A model generated the notes under the pieces. The model was not told where the DNA came from. It worked only from the letters and a program-made list of their open reading frames with translations, and ran no database searches. From positions 125,650,972 through 125,714,971 of the forward strand of contig NC_068355.1 in the NCBI RefSeq assembly GCF_020536995.1: a DNA stretch of 64,000 bases. Reading direction: 5' to 3'. Source of the stretch: Dreissena polymorpha (lineage: Eukaryota; Mollusca; Bivalvia; Myida; Dreissenidae). The translations under genes and the position numbers were made by a program. Below are positions 1 to 11,976 of the stretch, piece by piece. Within the stretch, counting starts at the first letter, position 1; every line of letters starts with the position of its first letter.

Positions 1-2100
1 GGTGCATAATTTGTTATAAACAGGATTATGCCATTATTTCGCTTTCCTGCAAAACCACGACACATAATCGTAAAAACAAACATCATTAATTATTGATCTT
101 TAATATGACAAATGTTATGAGTACCCTATAGAAATTATTCCTAAAAAAATTAAATGAGGATCTATTTTTAAACGATAAAATTTACCTTAAGCAACTTTCA
201 GTAAAATCGAAAGTCTACATCAATATTTGACAGGCTATACCGAAACATGATTATCTTGCAGACATTTTGTATTTTTCACACCCTCCTCCCCACCGAATAT
301 TTCTCATCCTGCGTCATCGGTATGAAGAATCAACTAGTGAATTATTCAAATCAAAATTGTCCTCTTTTTTGTTAAGGCAACTGATATTTCATATTACAAT
401 AAGAAACATTTTGCCAGATAGCGTTGTATTTAAATATTCTCAATTTGAATTTGATCACCAGTATCATCGAGTACATATAATATGATAGTTCATATCTTAT
501 ACTGCGCAATCTAAGTGTTTTATTCCACAGAGGGTCATTTTGAGCCAGATAAGAGAAATAACAATGCGTATCAATTATGCCTAAAATAAATACATGTAAT
601 AATTTGCGAATTTAAATAATGATTTTAACAATGCAGAGATGCACGGTGGCGTAGAGGTTACATTGACTCCTCTATTTTTCTATCTCGTTCCCGAGACATA
701 CTAATTCGAGGGAACGAACGACCGAATAACTCGTGGGAACAAACGACTGACTCACTCCTGAGAACGAGTTAGCTATGTCATAGGAACGACTTATTAAGTC
801 GAATGAACGAGATAGAAAAACGAGGAATGCAAAACTCAATAAATGAGGAGTGCACTGAAAAAAGAGCGGTGCAGTAAATAAATGAGCGGTTCATTAAACA
901 AAAGAAGAGATAACAATAACTTATGCCGTGGGTTGAATGTCAGATCTATACCAAAGCAGAAATGTCATATTATGTAATAATACACTCACATTGCACATTT
1001 AATTGTGCATTTCTCTCCCCCCCCCAAAAAAAATAATAAAATAAATAAAAAATATTTGGTTGATTTAGGACCGACTTAAAGACAGGTTGTGAGTTCAAGA
1101 CAGTTGGTTTCTTGTATAAAAAAACTCCGATTTTTTAACATGTACGACATCATAAATTAAAATCATGGTAATTCCATGAAAGATTAAAATACAGAAATCA
1201 AAACTTAACATTTTGGTATATTTAAGAATTGTGCAAGCCTTGTTAGAAACTAAATAAAATGCATTTATTAATATTGTAAAAGTTTCAGAGCCCCATTGCA
1301 CAACACATCACTAAACCATACGACCGTTCTGGAACTCTAGTTACTAGTGGTTCTCCCCTGAAACCGTTTTTAATGAATTTAAATGAAATAACATCAAATC
1401 AATAAAAAATGTTTGACATTTGTCATTAAGAATGTTCTATGCCACGGTGTACGCCTAATGGATATCATAACTATTCAGTACATATTATCTATTCTTATAA
1501 AGCAGCGAATATAAAAATAATTATAATACAAGACTTGAACTGTTTTCTTTATATTCATTATGGTGAGAACGTCTGATTAGTGGGTATAAATATCAACCGT
1601 GTATTGAGGCTACAGGCAATCCCGACATTTAAGGTCGTCGAGATACAATATAGTTGATATTCATTGAGCACGTTTAGCTGTCTACACAAAACGCAAAAAA
1701 TACTATTTCAGTGCTCACCTTTTTAATAATTTAAAGTTTTCTTTCCGGTATTGTAATAAAAAAAACTTACAATGACAACACATTTTTAAGTTACAAATCT
1801 AGTCATAAGTTTAAGGTATTGGCGTTATGGTTTTGCAATATTTTCAAGTTAAATCTTTTTAAACGCCATACTAATGAAAAACCGATGTGAAGCATACAAT
1901 TAAAAGCCTATTCTCTAAATACTACAGCTTGACGTTATGACTTATCAAAACTAATACTGCAAATTCCTATAAAATCCTATAAAATACAAACAATTATTAA
2001 AATAGAGTTCTGACCACTTTATCCTTCTTATCCATGATAATCAATTTTTGCTGACGAACTACTAGGATTAAGTGTACCTTAAGTTACAAACTACCGGTAA
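1..2100. repeat. Old diverged copy of the segment near 55.3-57.3 kb
   Basis: No gene is recognised here. The stretch is colinear with 55.3-57.3 kb at low identity. The clearest match is 1255-1330, with text like GTAAAAGTTTCAGAGCC, against GTAAAAGGTTCCGAGCC near 56250. Further matches are GCAGCGA..AAAA.ATAATTATA (about 1503 and 56423) and TATTTTCAAGTTAAA (about 1839 and 57280). It looks like part of an additional, older copy of the 18-kb unit described for 24-61 kb. The short open frames here show no family features. Confidence 0.5.
667..826. repeat. Small foldback element, about 160 bp
   Basis: The two ends are inverted copies: CCTCTATTTTTCTATCTCG on the left and CCTCGTTTTTCTATCTCG on the reverse complement of the right. 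Between them are degenerate internal repeats of the type CTCGnGGGAACnAACGAC. It has no coding capacity. It is a miniature element without a recognised superfamily. Confidence 0.6.
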
Positions 2101-2371
2101 CATATATTCTAACTATTCTACAGGTAGAAGTAGAGGAAAAATCGAATATTTTTAACTTTAAATTTAAAGGGAAATAAATTTAATGCGTATAGGTCAGGTA
2201 TTTACGTAAGAGAGGCAATGCAATATCGACTTATTAATGAAAAACACATTTCATTCGACAATATGGTGCACTGTATGATTGTTGATGACATCTCCACATG
2301 CAATCAGGTAGCTCCGTCTGTGGGTATAGAAGTTTGACCAATTATATTGAATTTAGCAATTTGTTTATAAG

Positions 2372-2850
2372 CACCGGGGATGAACAACTTTTGTCACGTG
2401 ACCACAAAAGTCAACGCAGGTTGTTGAATTACATCAGGAATCCCGCTCCGTCAGGTAATTTTCATCTTTTTATAGAGAATATGTTAAAATTTCTGGACAA
2501 TACAAAGCTTATGACATGCTTCATACCTTTTCGCATATTAAGACGCATTGCACTTGTTTCGAAGCTTTGCAGTTTTTAAGAACACTTCGACACAAACTTT
2601 AGATTTTCGATGCAAACGCAGTTTGATTTTATATTTTTTTACTTTCCATTCACGAATAAATCATATTTCTAGAAAAATGAGAGCACACGATGCTTAATTT
2701 TTGATGATTTATTGTATTTGCGATATAAGTTGTTGTTGTTATATTTAATTTGGGCAGTTCTTGCTATTTCAAAAATTTACAAACGCGGGTTGGTTGAGCA
2801 AACGCAGTTTGCTGAAGCTGGATTATGGCAAACGCAGGTTGGTTAAGATT
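2372..2850 (+). repeat. Left inverted arm with palindromic CACGTG box
   Basis: The arm opens with CACCGGGGATG and contains the palindrome GTCACGTGAC, an E-box-like core, 25 bases inside. A good splice-donor-like site, CCGTCAG|GTAATT, lies near 2456. Read rightward it could be a promoter with a first exon. This is inferred from composition and the donor only. Confidence 0.4.
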
Positions 2851-2883
2851 ACGGAATCTATATTCTTGCCCTTCTTTCATCAA

Positions 2884-3120
2884 GGGCGACACACGACACA
2901 CGAAGCGATACACGATATTTTGCGCGACAGTCGCGGCGACGCGCGATATTTTATTATTCAAATATCGCCCATATTATCCGAATTTCGTGTAACGCGGTCT
3001 AATTTCAGACCGCGACACACGACACACGAAGCGATACTCGATATGTACTGTTCAAATCAAATCATCATCAACATCTTCATCATCATCATCTCCATCTTCA
3101 TCGCCATTATCATCATAAAA
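2884..3120 (+). repeat. Duplicated GCGACACACG motif, hairpin and ATC microsatellite
   Basis: A motif beginning CGACACACGACACACGAAGC occurs near 2885 and again near 3013. Between the copies lies an 8-bp hairpin (CGCGGTCT / AGACCGCG) at about 2992-3014. A degenerate ATC/TCA run follows at about 3058-3115. The long open frame across this stretch is a product of repeat composition and is not called as a gene. Confidence 0.6.
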
Positions 3121-3389
3121 TAAATCGCGATTCGGAGCGGAGTATTGTAAAATGAAGATCTCAAAAGAATTGAAAAATAATTTGTCGGAATGTTATTTTT
3201 CTCATGCTGTTTTGTTAGTTGTCCAAATATATTTAATATTAAATATTATCTTAATATTAAGATTTGGTAGTTAAAGAATGCAATTTGAATGAACACAATT
3301 GTATGCATATGTTTTGCTCAGCTGTGAAGATTGAGGGAACAATTTATAGAAGAACTGTGAGAATCATCTCTACAAATATCATGTTTCAG

Positions 3390-3564
3390 GGACCACGAAT
3401 TTGACATTCCAAAACGGAAGGAACCTAAACGAAAATTTGACACCGTGTCAACAAGCAGAAACGCTCTCCAGAAGGGAACGTTGGGTGTCCGATGGGAGAG
3501 GGCAAGACGAAATGACAGCAAAATGCTTCTAACATCAAAAATGGGAATTGACATTGACCCGTAA
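3390..3564 (+). CDS. Possible terminal coding exon, unknown protein
   Basis: An acceptor-like site (ATCATGTTTCAG) is followed by 57 open codons and a TAA. The product is basic: it starts DHEFDIPKRKEPKRKF, contains GVRWERARRND and ends GIDIDP. The frame is open a further 10 codons upstream of the acceptor, back to a stop at 3358-3360. I recognise no family. It lies downstream of the left inverted arm and on the same strand, so it could be the last exon of a transcript begun there, but the exon phases could not be matched. It may be chance. Confidence 0.25.
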
Positions 3565-4597
3565 AAGGAAATCATAATATCATACGACAGTTTGTAGTTC
3601 TTTAAAAGACAGCTGTCATTTTTGATATTCGTTAACCAACGTTACCTATATTGATTCCGTGTAATGCTACTGAATTTGATTTTGTGTTGCTCTTTCTATG
3701 TTTATGCATTGAGGAGCTACCAATATTGGGGCCGTATAATATGCTGCCTATATTGACGCTGTGGGATGCTTCATTTAACGAGGCCTACCGGTATATTCAA
3801 CCTTTTTGGGGGATTTGAAACAACAACAGACATATTGGATCTAACTTTATTTTGTTTGCTGTTATTTGTTTCAAGTTTTAAAATTACAGTTTCTAAAAAA
3901 TGCCATGTATCTTGTATCTTGTTAATTAAAAAAAAGGTATCTTTCTTTTAGTTGCATAATGATAAATAATGTGGACCTATAAGGAGAGAGGTATCATGAA
4001 GCAAATAAAACAATCGATTCCTCTTATTCTGCAAGACATAGTTTTCATTTTAGGTGTATACCATTATCTTTTGATCCGAAACTTTAAATATAATAATAAC
4101 TATTGACCTTTACATGGGCGCCTTGCAAATCACTAGTGTCTTCATATTGGTCATACAATATAATGTCTTTATGTGTAACGTGAGAATCCTGACAATCTTA
4201 CAATATGATTGTTGGAGATAATACTTAAAATAAAGCTGAAGGCATACTACATCCATGACAAAGTACACTTCACCGAGATAAGTCTAACTATACTGTGAAA
4301 AACATTGAAAAACCCAGCGGTTGAACGCAAACAAGATCAGTGTCTTTAACAACAAAACGAACCAAACATATGCAGATTAATTGTTTTATTGCTGCAAAGA
4401 ATATCCCGTATCGCAATAATAGCTTATACGCAAAACATTAAACTGGCCTATGTGCAACTTGAGAAGGAATTACAGATTTACATGTAATTGTTGACAATTC
4501 GCACAATGATTCCAATGAGACAAAAAGCTAACTCACCAAAAATATATTTTAATCATATTGATTCGAAATAGATAAACAAAAATCGCAGATTACAAAT

Positions 4598-4837
4598 GAG
4601 TCTCGCTCTGTGAAAAGGGGGTTTAATGCATGTGCGTAAGGTGTCGTCACATATTAGCCTGTGCATTCCGTACAGGCTAATTAGGGACAAACCTTTCCGA
4701 TAAACTCGATTTTTGCTCAGAAGAGACTTTCTTTTAACAAAACATATCATAAAAGCGGAAAGTGCCGTCCCTGATTAGCCTATGTGGACTGCACTTTACG
4801 CACATGCATTAAACCCCCTTTTCACAGAGCGCGGCTC
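4598..4837. mobile_element. MITE, 240 bp, with about 40-bp TIRs
   Basis: Both ends read inward as GAGnCnCGCTCTGTGAAAAG followed by GGGGTTTAATGCATGTGCGTAA. The interior has a second inverted pair, ATTAGCCTGTGCATTCC and its partner. Flanks share AAAT on each side, a possible short target duplication. It has no coding capacity. I associate this family with dreissenid or related bivalve genomes, from memory only. Confidence 0.8.
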
Positions 4838-4864
4838 AAATGTATATTCCAGCGGATATGGTGA

Positions 4865-5400
4865 GATCAACAATAATCACAGATAATCAACATAAATTAC
4901 AATGATTTTGAAAAGATCAACAATAATCACAGATAATCAACATAAATTACAATGATTTCGAAAAGATCAACAATAATCACAGATAATCAACATAAATTAC
5001 AATGATTTCGAAAAGATCAACAATAATCACAGATAATCAACATAAATTACAATGATTTTGATAAGATCAACAATAATCACTGGTTATATAAATCACAATT
5101 AATCGGTTGAGATCAACAATAATCACAGATAATCAACATAAATCACAATGATTTTGATAAGATCAACAATAATCACAGATAATATAAATCACTATTAATA
5201 GGTTAAGATAAAAAATTCAAAGATAATCAACATAAATTACAATTATTTTGATAAGATCAACAATAATCACAGATAATCAATATAAATCACAATTCATGGG
5301 CTGAGATCAACAGTAATCACAGATGAGCAATAATGAACACAATAATTTGTATGAGATCAACCATTATCATAATCATTTTAAATTAGAATGATAAATATTA
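4865..5400 (+). repeat. 50-bp minisatellite, about ten units
   Basis: The unit starts GATCAACAATAATCACAGAT and ends ATTACAATGATTTTGAAAA. The first units are 50 bp and nearly identical (gatc at 4865 and 4915). Later units diverge, lose 10-15 bp and fade out near 5400. The array starts 28 bp after the MITE end. Units abut without unique spacers, so this is not a CRISPR array. Confidence 0.85.
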
Positions 5401-5608
5401 CAACAATAATCTTATTAAAAACAGGAATATCAAACAAAACAACACAAGATAAACGATATGAAACACAATGTTTAAGACGCAAAAACACGCGTAATACTAT
5501 ATATTATTGTATGACAGTCTGTATTTTCAATAATTAAGAAAATAACCACGGCACATTGGTAAGAATTAAAAATAATTCTTGGTCTTATCATCGTCATGCA
5601 ACAGATGA

Positions 5609-6567
5609 CTAGGCCCGGTGCTTTGCAGATCTGTGCTTTGATAGACTACTGCGGTGCCTGTACCTCTTTTCACACATATCACAAGCAAAGTTTTTCTCTC
5701 CATTGTGGGTGGCAAGGTGGGCCTGAAGGTCAATTTTCTCCCGGAGCGTTGCATTGCAAATTGAGCAGGTAAATTGCTTTGCAGCAACCTCCCTCCGGAC
5801 GTGACGATTCAGGTCATCTTTGGTTGAAAACTTTTTGCCGCATTGTTCACAGGGGAACGGCTTTTCAACACCATGAATGCTGCATCTATATAACAAAAAC
5901 AAATGGAACTGTTGAATTATTATTCAATACAGAAAAATACACACAGAATATTATCCATAACAATGTGGAACTTAACAAAATGATGGTCGTCAGAAGCGCT
6001 CCAGATAAGGCGCGTTAACGCGTATTTACGCATTTCAAAATCCAAAATACGCATTAAATAATATGTTTAAGGGTCCAATTACATACGTGAAGTATCGGAA
6101 CGCGTACATTCTGGATTTATACGGTGTAAATTCCAATTGTTCAGTGACAATTTGCATTGAAATTTATCTGGACAATTATGGTCGTTAAAAACTAAATACT
6201 ATAATGAGCACACCAATATGCACCACACTAGTAATAATGTGTTAAGTGTTTTAAAGCCGGCTTTTTTCGAAAACACCATTCAAAACATTTTAAATAGTGC
6301 TTTGCAACTAGGTTATAAAAACATACTTTCGCTCAGAATGCAATGACCTATGTTGAATTGTATCTTGATTTTTAAACCGACAGAACCTAGCATTGTACAA
6401 AAAACAAAAAAAATACAAACCTGTGTCTGTTGAACGCCTGTTTTGTGTAAAATGTTTTTCCACAACAGGCGAATCGTCCAGTCCCTCTGTGGCGCTTATC
6501 ATGAAGCTTTAACCCCCACTTCGATTTAAATGTCTTTCCACAGATTTCACACACGAGCGTCATGTTT
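5609..6567 (-). CDS. C2H2 zinc-finger protein, last two exons (partial)
   Basis: Two exons on the minus strand join in frame: 6567-6421 (147 nt, acceptor TTCATTACAG, donor CACAG|GTTTGT) and 5885-5609 (acceptor TTGTTATATAG, stop after SAKHRA). Together they encode about 140 residues with five C2H2-type units. Finger 1 is CEICGKTF...LHDKRH. Finger 2 has adjacent cysteines, CCGKTF, instead of C-x2-C, and its H-x4-H spans the splice. A linker HGVEKPF then leads to CEQCGKKF...RHVRRE (last histidine not obvious), CSICNATLREKIDLQAHLATH and CDMCEKRYRHRSSLSKHRSAKH. The product is probably a nuclear DNA-binding regulator. The N-terminal exons were not found; they may lie towards 7.4 kb or outside. The gene sits inside the inverted-arm block, so it could be host-derived or carried by an element. 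Confidence 0.8.
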
Positions 6568-6989
6568 CTGTAATGAAAGAATTACTTTTTGTTAAAATAT
6601 ATTTCTAAAATGTTTTTATAAAGTTTTAAAGACTACACCAAAAGAGATATGAAACGCAAGTGATTGGATGTGACACACTATCTGCTATTCTTTTCGTCAC
6701 AGTTCAATAAACATGCGTGTTTACTAATGCACGGGATTTTCGTGAGTTTTGGCGCGTTTAGCGTCATTCGAGGTCCGCTTAAAGGAGGCAACGCACGTTG
6801 TGGTTCAATATACTTGTAACAGTACTTAATGTGTTGATAAGCATATTTCCGCTCTGTTTAAATGTCCTCAATTGAAGTTCCGTAGTCATATATTGTGTTG
6901 AATAGTTAATATTTTCGTATTTGTAACCATATCATATTTTAGAAGACTTTCAAAAATGTGTACAGTGTGCGTTTCATTATCCTTTGAAT

Positions 6990-7457
6990 ATTCTCGCAAC
7001 CTGCGTTTGCCATTTCCTATTGCTCAAGAAATACCAACCTGCGTTTGCAAAACAAAACAAAACAAAAAAATAAGATATTTTTCAATTTGCACCGCTATTT
7101 TTGTCATGAATCTTATTAAATATATTAAAATGAAGTGTAAAATCATACTAATTCAGTCGTTAAACCAATATTGTTGAAAGAAAATCATCAACACCACATA
7201 AACAAACAGCGTTTGCAATGCATTTCAGAATTTTGTGTCGAAGTGTTCTCGGAAAGTGGAAACAGTAAAGGCAATGGAATCATTTCAAATAAAAGTTTAT
7301 TTAGTATACTGTGTCATAGGCTATCACTTGTTAAAAACTGAAATTTTGATTATATGAAAAAACAACAAAACTTACCTTAATGTACAAGATTACAATCTGT
7401 TTCTGCAACCGGCGTTGACTTTTGCGGTCACGTGACAAAAGTTGTTCATCCCCGGTG
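6990..7457 (-). promoter_or_regulatory. Right inverted arm, possible promoter and first exon
   Basis: This is the inverted counterpart of the left arm, with the same CACCGGGG edge and CACGTG box. Read leftward, the conserved 52-bp block is followed by a consensus donor, CATTAAG|GTAAGT, with the last exon base at 7376. A non-coding first exon at about 7457-7376 for the zinc-finger gene downstream on the same strand is therefore possible. Supporting evidence is only the donor, the GC-richer block and the orientation. Confidence 0.35.
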
Positions 7458-7459
7458 GT

Positions 7460-9530
7460 AAGGCTGAGAACAAACAATGTACTCTTTGTATACAACTTCT
7501 CCAGACAAAAGTCACCAATAGTGAAACCCAAGTTGATCCATATAAAGTACAATTCAGACAACTATATATATTCCCAAATTGTCAATAATTAAATTATTAT
7601 CAATATGTTTGCAAAGACAAATATTTATCGGTTTATAACTGAGTGACAATTGTTTACTGTTTTACTTACTTCGTCGTTGAATTCGGTAAGTGTGCGTTAT
7701 TACAAGTAAATATTCACTCTAATGACCTTCATTCAAAACTATATTCATACAAAATTAAAAAACGAGGAACAATGCTAAATGATAAAAATAAGCTGGAGCA
7801 ATTATTTGTTATTTACAAATTATCAACATTGAAAAGCTTTGTACAATATAACAACGGAAATATGCATTTGTAAAGTGTTTGATATGTAAATCTATTTCTT
7901 TTTTCTTCATATATTAACACGTACTTTTAAGGAACCTTAAATTGAAACAGACGATCTTATAAATATCCTTTTATTATTTTTAATTCTTGGTAATCGTCAA
8001 TACAGCTACATTGTATACAATATAATGTGACTTCATATTGACAAACAAGTTGAGGTCTCCATAAGTTCGTTTTTCCCATTCGACTAAAAGTTGACTTCCT
8101 CAACATATTCTCTTTTTCGCGCGACCAGATGTAATTACGTTGCCTTACGCGTTTATTTCTATCCTTAAGCCTAAAACCATCATCGTGTCAACGCTAGTTA
8201 TATGAAACGAAAAATACGTTATATACACTTTTTTTAAACGTGTTCAAGGTCCACATGTTGTATCAAAAGCTCTATCAATATTTGAGCAGCTCAATCAATA
8301 ACAATTTGTGTTCGCAGATTTTTCACGAGAAAATCGGATATTTACTTCTTCCGTCTAATTACAAGGTTAGATAAGCAAAGATTCCTATTGCATGACGTCC
8401 GATAATTCCGCGCTTACCAAAAGCATTCAGTAAACGGGGCAATAGTGGTTCAGCTAAGCATCGAAAGGGATATGTTCAAGTTGTTTTCAAAAATACTATA
8501 TCGGTTTTGTGCAATCATGCAAAAGGAAATAGTGATCGTTAAAATGATATCATACACAGTAATGAAAAGCTATTATAAATAACGACTGATATTAAGGCCG
8601 ATTTGAAAACTATTACATATTGATTACTTCAAAGCAAAACGATCGTATGTTTTCTACATCATTATTTGATATTTATGTATGCTGCAAACATGATTATCGT
8701 GCAGAAATTACATTTGCTAAACACACACACACTTTAACGTTTGCTTAATATAATTTCACATCGGTATCAATCATTAACATGCGAGGTATATTCAATAATT
8801 TCTTTGTTAATACTTTGTTTATAATTTGTTTCTTTATACACGATCATGATATCTGTGATTAATTTTGTGATTACTATTACACTTTATATTTGTATACCAT
8901 TTTAACGAAGCCTCCTTATTATTTTCTATTTAAACCTGTTTGATTGAGGGCAAAGAGCACCAAGTCCGTATATGACATGGTCTTCCATAAATGACTAGGC
9001 TTCATTATTGCACAATGGTTTATTGTCGAGGTAGATCCTGTAGAGACGTAACACAATAATAATGCACCAAATGCACACAAGCTCTATGGTATTACAAATC
9101 TTATATCAGCATAAAACTTGCGTTATATAGGTACATTTTGCTATTTTTACATTAAGTGTTTTGTACCTTTGAGAGGCACATTTTTGCAATTATAATCTTA
9201 TATTTGTACATACATCAAGCTTGATTTAGAAAACATGACATGCCGCATAGCGATAAAGCGAGCAAGCGTCACCGTCTTATTGCATTCCGGAATGTTTATC
9301 CATTCCGAATTCGGTATGTTCTAACAATTGTAGAAAGCTCACAGACTAACACTGTCATACAAGTATGCTCATCTGTTTTATGTTAAAGATTTACTATTGT
9401 GACCATGAGACTAATGATTGTCATTCAAGTCTCTGGAAATCGGCTCGGTGAAGCTAAAGGAGTATAAAGAAGATGTATTATGTTTAGATATATACGTTTG
9501 TAGAATAACAGAAGACGCCTTTGATTGGTA
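7460..9530. other. No gene seen; AT-rich, partly old repeat
   Basis: I see no coding exon. Positions about 8650-9030 show weak similarity to 55470-55740, for example TTTGCTAAACACACACAC against TTTCTAAACACACACAT, followed by GTTTGATTGAGG against GTTTGATCGAGG. This suggests another old fragment of the 18-kb unit. The rest shows no structure I can name. Confidence 0.4.
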
Positions 9531-9535
9531 ATGTG

Positions 9536-9620
9536 ATATCGCCCCATCGGTGCAAAAGGGTACCATGTGCCTTCTTATATCAATGTCATATGGTACCATT
9601 TTGCACCGATGGGGTGATAT
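9536..9620 (+). repeat. 34-bp-stem hairpin
   Basis: The left arm, 9536-9569, and the reverse complement of 9587-9620 differ at only three positions (hand count). Both contain CCCCATCGGTGCAAAA then GGTACCAT. The loop is 17 nt. It could be a tiny foldback element or a transcribed hairpin RNA; the sequence alone does not decide. Confidence 0.7.
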
Positions 9621-9624
9621 AGAC

Positions 9625-11970
9625 CTTGTATTCTGTGTACACAATCTTATGAGAAACTGGACCATTCAAAACAAAAAACAGACACAACAACAAAATCAAC
9701 ACTTAAAACACACCAAACAAAAATACACTAAAATCATCACATTGACATAATATAAACAATAAAGACAATAAAATCATGTATGTGTGGTCTGATACTCAAT
9801 ATTGCAAAAGCAAGAGGTATCACTGCTTCGAGTGAATTTTAACTCGTGCTGTTCGAGACTAGTGAGAGTCCTAACAGGAACTGTTTTTCAATTTTAATAT
9901 AGTAAGTAAATAAAAGAAGTGAAATCTCTGGGTTATTTACGGAATGAAACCAAGGCACGTAATGACCTCGGTCCTATTAATTTTAAGTACACGGCATCGT
10001 TGTTGGTGTTTTATAAGCTAAGTGTACTCAGCAGTTACTGAAATGTACAGGTATTGTATTTCATATGTTAGATGTGCTAATCCTAATACCATATTACCAC
10101 CATAGACTGTTTGCATAGCCTATTGGTCATGGCACTGTATAGATCATAACACTGAGTAAGTCACAATTGGTTTTTTGTTCACACAGTTAAAACGGTCACA
10201 TATACCTAGTTTATATTTTGAAAAAAAATTGTTTTATGCAAACGTTGAATATTATGGTGGACATAAGCCACACATTCTAGAATTGCACGATGTTGAATAT
10301 AGGCACTGGGACCAATATCAAGCATTGGTGATGAAACACTATGGAATAATGTACTTCTAAAGTTTGTCCTTTTTTTGCTTGACAAACTGAAAACCGCTTT
10401 CGTCAAATTAATACTTAATTAAAACTTACGTCCTAGCTTTAAAATTGTACTGTCACACCTTCAAACTTGATAAACAAATAGAGGCATTAATTTGCAGAAA
10501 GACACGCAAATAACCATTTCCTTTTTTAAAAAGTGGTATAAAATAATGCATTATTTATCTTTAGATCATTAAAATGTAAGTCATATAATGTGTACGAAAT
10601 GATTTGACACGTATCACGGCACCTGTTGTTGATGTTCTTCCAGATGTGTTAAATCCAGATTTAATTTTAGAGTCCGGCTTCGGGCCTTTTTTTGAACTGT
10701 AGTTTCTTATTCTTAAATTTAACTTTTATTTAGTGATGAACACTCATGATTTGCCTGCAGATGGGTTTAAAAAAAATATCGCATCGAGCTTTTAAACTGA
10801 AAACATGTCTGGAATCAAAATCGGGATGATTTTGAGGATGTAAGGCCTTGAATATCTCAGTTAGTATATCGTTACCTATAAGCGATACCATGTTTTTTAT
10901 AGGGAAAAATAGTCAACGTATTTAGGATGTTCTATGAAAAGCAACATCGGATTGAACTATTTTCAATGATTTGATTGTATTGTGTTCTTGAAGCAAAGAC
11001 GAATAAAACTCGTAAAAATAAGTGAAAGTACCAAACTATTTCTACGTGCTTGAATGACATCGATATAGACGATATTTCATATTAATTTTAATATTTGATT
11101 TAACAGGATTGTGAGTGCTTTTAGATACCAAATGCAAGTTTCATGTCATAATAATTTACATAAAAAGCTTATAAAATTTCCATCTACTATATTGTTACTA
11201 CATATATACTTGTTCCAATGAGACTCTTTAGTAAACAAGACGGATTCAATATATTTGTTAAGTTACTATTTACCATTGCTATCCATGTTTGTTTGTTAAT
11301 GATGGCACCCTAAAGTTTTTTTAGTCTCGGTCAATCTTGTACACAAGCAGGAGCGAACCACTGTCTGAAAACTGGTCACTTCGCAAATATGAAAATAAAC
11401 CAAGCACATTTCCAGAATGGTTGAGGGTGTGACTTCTGAGAAATCAGGAACATTAAAATCAAATGAGTTGCGGCAACATGCTTTAGTATTGATTATATCA
11501 AGGGAAAACATAAGAATTCTGTGTGTTTCCGAGCCTTTTTTAGCCAGTCTCGACAACAAACTGCCACTTTCCTGCAGACGCAAGATGCCTGGAAACCATG
11601 TTTTTACATAGGTAACTTACCCAGTACTAAACAGCAATGGAGAAAATTGGGGGTCAAAAATTAAGGTTTTGTGTAATAGTTCAATGTCCGTACGACCTTT
11701 CAAATTTCCAACAGAAATACTGACCGGAGCCAGCATTACACCTGTTTTCGAATTGCATTAATTCGTCTTCCTGTATACAGCTATAGTTACGATACCAATG
11801 TTTTGGTATCTTACAAACATCCAAGAACAATCACCACAACTCAAACCTGACATTCATTATTATTTAGACACTCAAAATGGTGCTTACTTGAGCAATGTTT
11901 TCTTTATTTAGAAATTTGCATTGGTGGCTAAAAAGTGTGGTGTGCAGCCTTAATAAGGTTACACTATAAA
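9625..11970. other. No gene supported
   Basis: Open frames at 10175-10360 (plus) and 11296-11611 (both strands) have no recognisable motif and no clear flanking splice sites. The 11296-11611 stretch is slightly GC-richer than its surroundings and is the only place here where an unrecognised exon might hide. Confidence 0.4.
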
Positions 11971-11976
11971 AATTAA

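Larger units (their letters stand above)
2372..7457. mobile_element. 5.1-kb block bounded by long inverted arms
   Basis: Three blocks recur in inverted, colinear order at the two edges. Positions 2372-2423 match the reverse complement of 7406-7457 at 50 of 52 bases (hand count). Positions about 2579-2625 match about 7204-7254 (core AACACTTCGACACAAA). Positions about 2785-2850 match about 6995-7050 (GCAAACGCAGGTTGGT motifs). Spacing between the blocks is similar in both arms, so this is one inverted repeat of roughly 470 bp per arm. It may be a large TIR element that carries the zinc-finger exons, or an inverted duplication of a promoter region. I found no clear target-site duplication, so element status is inferred. 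Confidence 0.5.

Noticed and set aside
4553-4750. Minus-strand frame of 65 codons
   Set aside because: It lies within the 240-bp MITE and has no coding features.
4865-5400. Possible CRISPR-like array
   Set aside because: The units abut without unique spacers and the DNA is clearly eukaryotic; it is a minisatellite.
9411-9750. Overlapping frames on both strands
   Set aside because: They arise from the palindromic hairpin at 9536-9620.
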